Shown: positions 14,737 to 16,421 of the stretch, one piece after another | How positions within the stretch are numbered: the first letter of the stretch is position 1 | Layout of the letters: every line of letters starts with the position of its first letter | Origin: Promethearchaeia archaeon | GTDB taxonomy: Archaea; Asgardarchaeota; Lokiarchaeia; Sigyniarchaeales; SOKP01 | Length of the DNA stretch: 16,421 bases | Assembly (NCBI GenBank): GCA_029856295.1 | Contig: JAHQWS010000296.1 | Coordinates: forward strand, 1-16,421 | Reading direction: 5' to 3' | Made by a program: the position numbers and the translations under genes | Notes under the pieces: model-generated | Database searches by the model: none | What the model was told of the DNA's origin: nothing | Seen by the model: only the letters and a program-made list of their open reading frames with translations

Positions 14737-16421
14737 ATGATTTTAGCAGAAATGAAATATGATATTCACGAAGTTCAAAAGGGTTATGCTAATAGAACCT
14801 TATATATTAATCTTACTAAAAATGAGATTGCAATAAAACTTGTTTCGGATGAAATGAAAGAAAAGTTTATTGGGGGGAAAGGATTTGATTTATGGCTTAT
14901 GTGGAACTCTCTTCCAAAAGATAAAAAAGTTAAATGGGATGATCCTGAAAATGAAATTTGTATATCATCTGGTCCCTTAGGAGGGAGTATATTTTATCCA
15001 GGTTCGGGTAAATCAATTGTAACTTCTGTTTCTCCATTGACAAGTATAATTATAGACAGCAATGTGGGTGGATATTTTGGACCATATCTTAAATTTTCTG
15101 GATTTGATGCTATTGAGATTCAAGGAAAAGCTGAACACCATGTGATAATATTTATTGATGGGATAGAAGGGTCAATCCATATAAAAAAAGTAGAATATTC
15201 GGATGGATTTTCAGAATATTCCCATGAACTCACTCAACAATTGACAGAAAAATATGCGAAAGATGATGCTGAAAAAAGACAAATTTCCGTTGTTAGCTCT
15301 GGTCCCGCTGCTAAACACTCAAAATGGGGAATGCTTAATTTTTCTTGGTATACAACAACGCGTAAACATGCTTCTGTTAAGCAAGCTGGCAGAGGAGGGA
15401 TAGGATCTGTATTCAGTGATAAACATATAAAAGCAATTGTTTGTCGTTCTCCTAGAGTGACAATAAAATCAAATAATCCAGCAGATTTAGAGGCAGCTCG
15501 AGAATTAGGCAGAATTCATAGTAAAGAAATTGTAGAAATGGATTCTTCACAGAATGAAATGAGGCGAGTTGGGACTGGTTATTTACCGGATATTATGAAT
15601 GTTGTTGACCTTTTACCTGTTGAGAATTTTCGTTTTGGATCTCATAAAGAAATAAAAGATAAAAATATACCATATAATCGCGAAGAGATGCGTAAAGTTT
15701 ATCATGTTAAAGAAGGAACAGATGGTTGCTGGATTGGATGCACAATGTCTTGTTCACATTATACTCTTGGATATAAAGTTATGACTGGTCCATTTAAAGG
15801 GCAAGAAGTAATAGTTGATGGACCAGAATATGAGACAATAGCGGGATGTGGGTCAAATTGGGGTGTTTGGGATATAAAATGGGTACTAGAAGTAAACTTT
15901 TACTGTGACACATATGGATTAGACACAATTTCAGTAGGTACTGGAATTGGTTTTGTAATGGAATGTTATGAGGAAGGAATATTAAATAAAGAGATCACTG
16001 GAGGACTTGAACTCAATTTCGGAAATGCTGAAGCTGCCTTAGAACTACTTCATCAAATGGCGCGAGGAGAAGGCTTTGGTGTTATAGTAGGTAAAGGAAT
16101 AAGAGAGATGAAAAAATATTTTGCTGAGAATTATGGTGGAAATTCTCAGTTTCTTCAAGATATTGGTATGGAACATAAAGGATTAGAATTCTCAGAGTAT
16201 ATAACAAAGGAGTCTCTCGCACAACAAGGAGGATATGGATTAGCACTCAAAGGACCACAACATGATGAAGCTTGGTTAATTTTTGAAGATATGGTAAGAA
16301 ATACAATTCCAACTTTTGAGGATAAAGCCAAAGCACTTCGATGGTTCCCCTATTGGCGAACTTGGTTCGGATTAAACGGCTTATGTAAATTGCCTTGGAA
16401 TGACGCAATAGGGCCACAAAA
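14737..16421 (+). CDS. Aldehyde:ferredoxin oxidoreductase, nearly complete (runs off the right edge)
   Basis: The first 561 residues of a second tungsten-pterin AOR-family protein. Seen: GGKGFD (46-51), the N-terminal pterin-domain turn; GRGGIGSVFSDKHIKAI (218-234), a family signature; the [4Fe-4S] ligands C331, C335 and C339 and the distant fourth cysteine C550 in GLNGLCKLPW; DGPEYETIAGCGSN (361-374); and YGLDTISVGTGIGFVMECYEEG (393-414), all typical. The cluster motif is Cx3Cx3C instead of the usual Cx2Cx3C, with the usual flanks. Length to the edge suggests only about 40-80 residues are missing. It is not a copy of the left-edge AOR: the N-termini differ clearly. Starts are ATG 14737 or ATG 14752; upstream in frame is a TGA at 14728. 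No ribosome site is seen, so the message may have a short leader. Confidence 0.92.
   Translation, partial: MILAEMKYDIHEVQKGYANRTLYINLTKNEIAIKLVSDEMKEKFIGGKGFDLWLMWNSLPKDKKVKWDDPENEICISSGPLGGSIFYPGSGKSIVTSVSPLTSIIIDSNVGGYFGPYLKFSGFDAIEIQGKAEHHVIIFIDGIEGSIHIKKVEYSDGFSEYSHELTQQLTEKYAKDDAEKRQISVVSSGPAAKHSKWGMLNFSWYTTTRKHASVKQAGRGGIGSVFSDKHIKAIVCRSPRVTIKSNNPADLEAARELGRIHSKEIVEMDSSQNEMRRVGTGYLPDIMNVVDLLPVENFRFGSHKEIKDKNIPYNREEMRKVYHVKEGTDGCWIGCTMSCSHYTLGYKVMTGPFKGQEVIVDGPEYETIAGCGSNWGVWDIKWVLEVNFYCDTYGLDTISVGTGIGFVMECYEEGILNKEITGGLELNFGNAEAALELLHQMARGEGFGVIVGKGIREMKKYFAENYGGNSQFLQDIGMEHKGLEFSEYITKESLAQQGGYGLALKGPQHDEAWLIFEDMVRNTIPTFEDKAKALRWFPYWRTWFGLNGLCKLPWNDAIGPQ

Overview
The window looks like chromosomal DNA of an AT-rich archaeon, most likely an Asgard archaeon of the Lokiarchaeia type (inference). 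The evidence is an archaeal Sm-like protein, a tRNA gene without encoded CCA, archaeal TATA elements, T-rich terminators, many TTG starts with GGTG-type Shine-Dalgarno sites, tungsten aldehyde:ferredoxin oxidoreductases, a two-subunit indolepyruvate:ferredoxin oxidoreductase, and a small longin/roadblock-like protein of the kind that is abundant in Asgard genomes.

Layout. 1-700 (minus): the start of an aldehyde ferredoxin oxidoreductase (AOR) that runs off the left edge, then tRNA-Arg(CCT) and a 53-residue zinc-ribbon protein. 835-1098 (plus): an SmAP. 1099-1480: an AT-rich gap. 1481-3946 (plus): an acyl-CoA synthetase and an enoyl-CoA hydratase with both catalytic glutamates. 4171-6297 (plus): a large metallophosphoesterase. 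6304-6954 (minus): iorB, whose likely start is a CTG codon. 7151-8910 (minus): a complete GH33-type sialidase overlapping a cyclase-family metal hydrolase. 9080-10216 (plus): a membrane-anchored sialidase-like propeller. 10241-12313 (minus): iorA. 12434-13228 (minus): a longin-like protein and a three-helix membrane protein. 13485-14081 (plus): a class I methyltransferase. 14105-14560 (minus): a four-helix membrane protein. 14737-16421 (plus): a second AOR, nearly complete, running off the right edge.

How they fit together. AOR, IorA/IorB, acyl-CoA synthetase and enoyl-CoA hydratase are consistent with fermentation of amino acids and carboxylic acids: 2-oxoacids go to acyl-CoA, aldehydes to acids, and electrons to ferredoxin. 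iorA and iorB are normally adjacent; here 3.3 kb holding the sialidase, the cyclase and the anchored propeller lies between them. The sialidase is clearly richer in G+C than its neighbours, which suggests a later insertion.

The most interesting points are the sialidase/cyclase/anchored-propeller island in an archaeon with an apparently complete sialidase active site, the CTG start of iorB that restores its GxGGxG motif, and a perfect 12-bp palindrome in the promoter region of the second AOR. No CRISPR array, insertion sequence or rRNA was seen.
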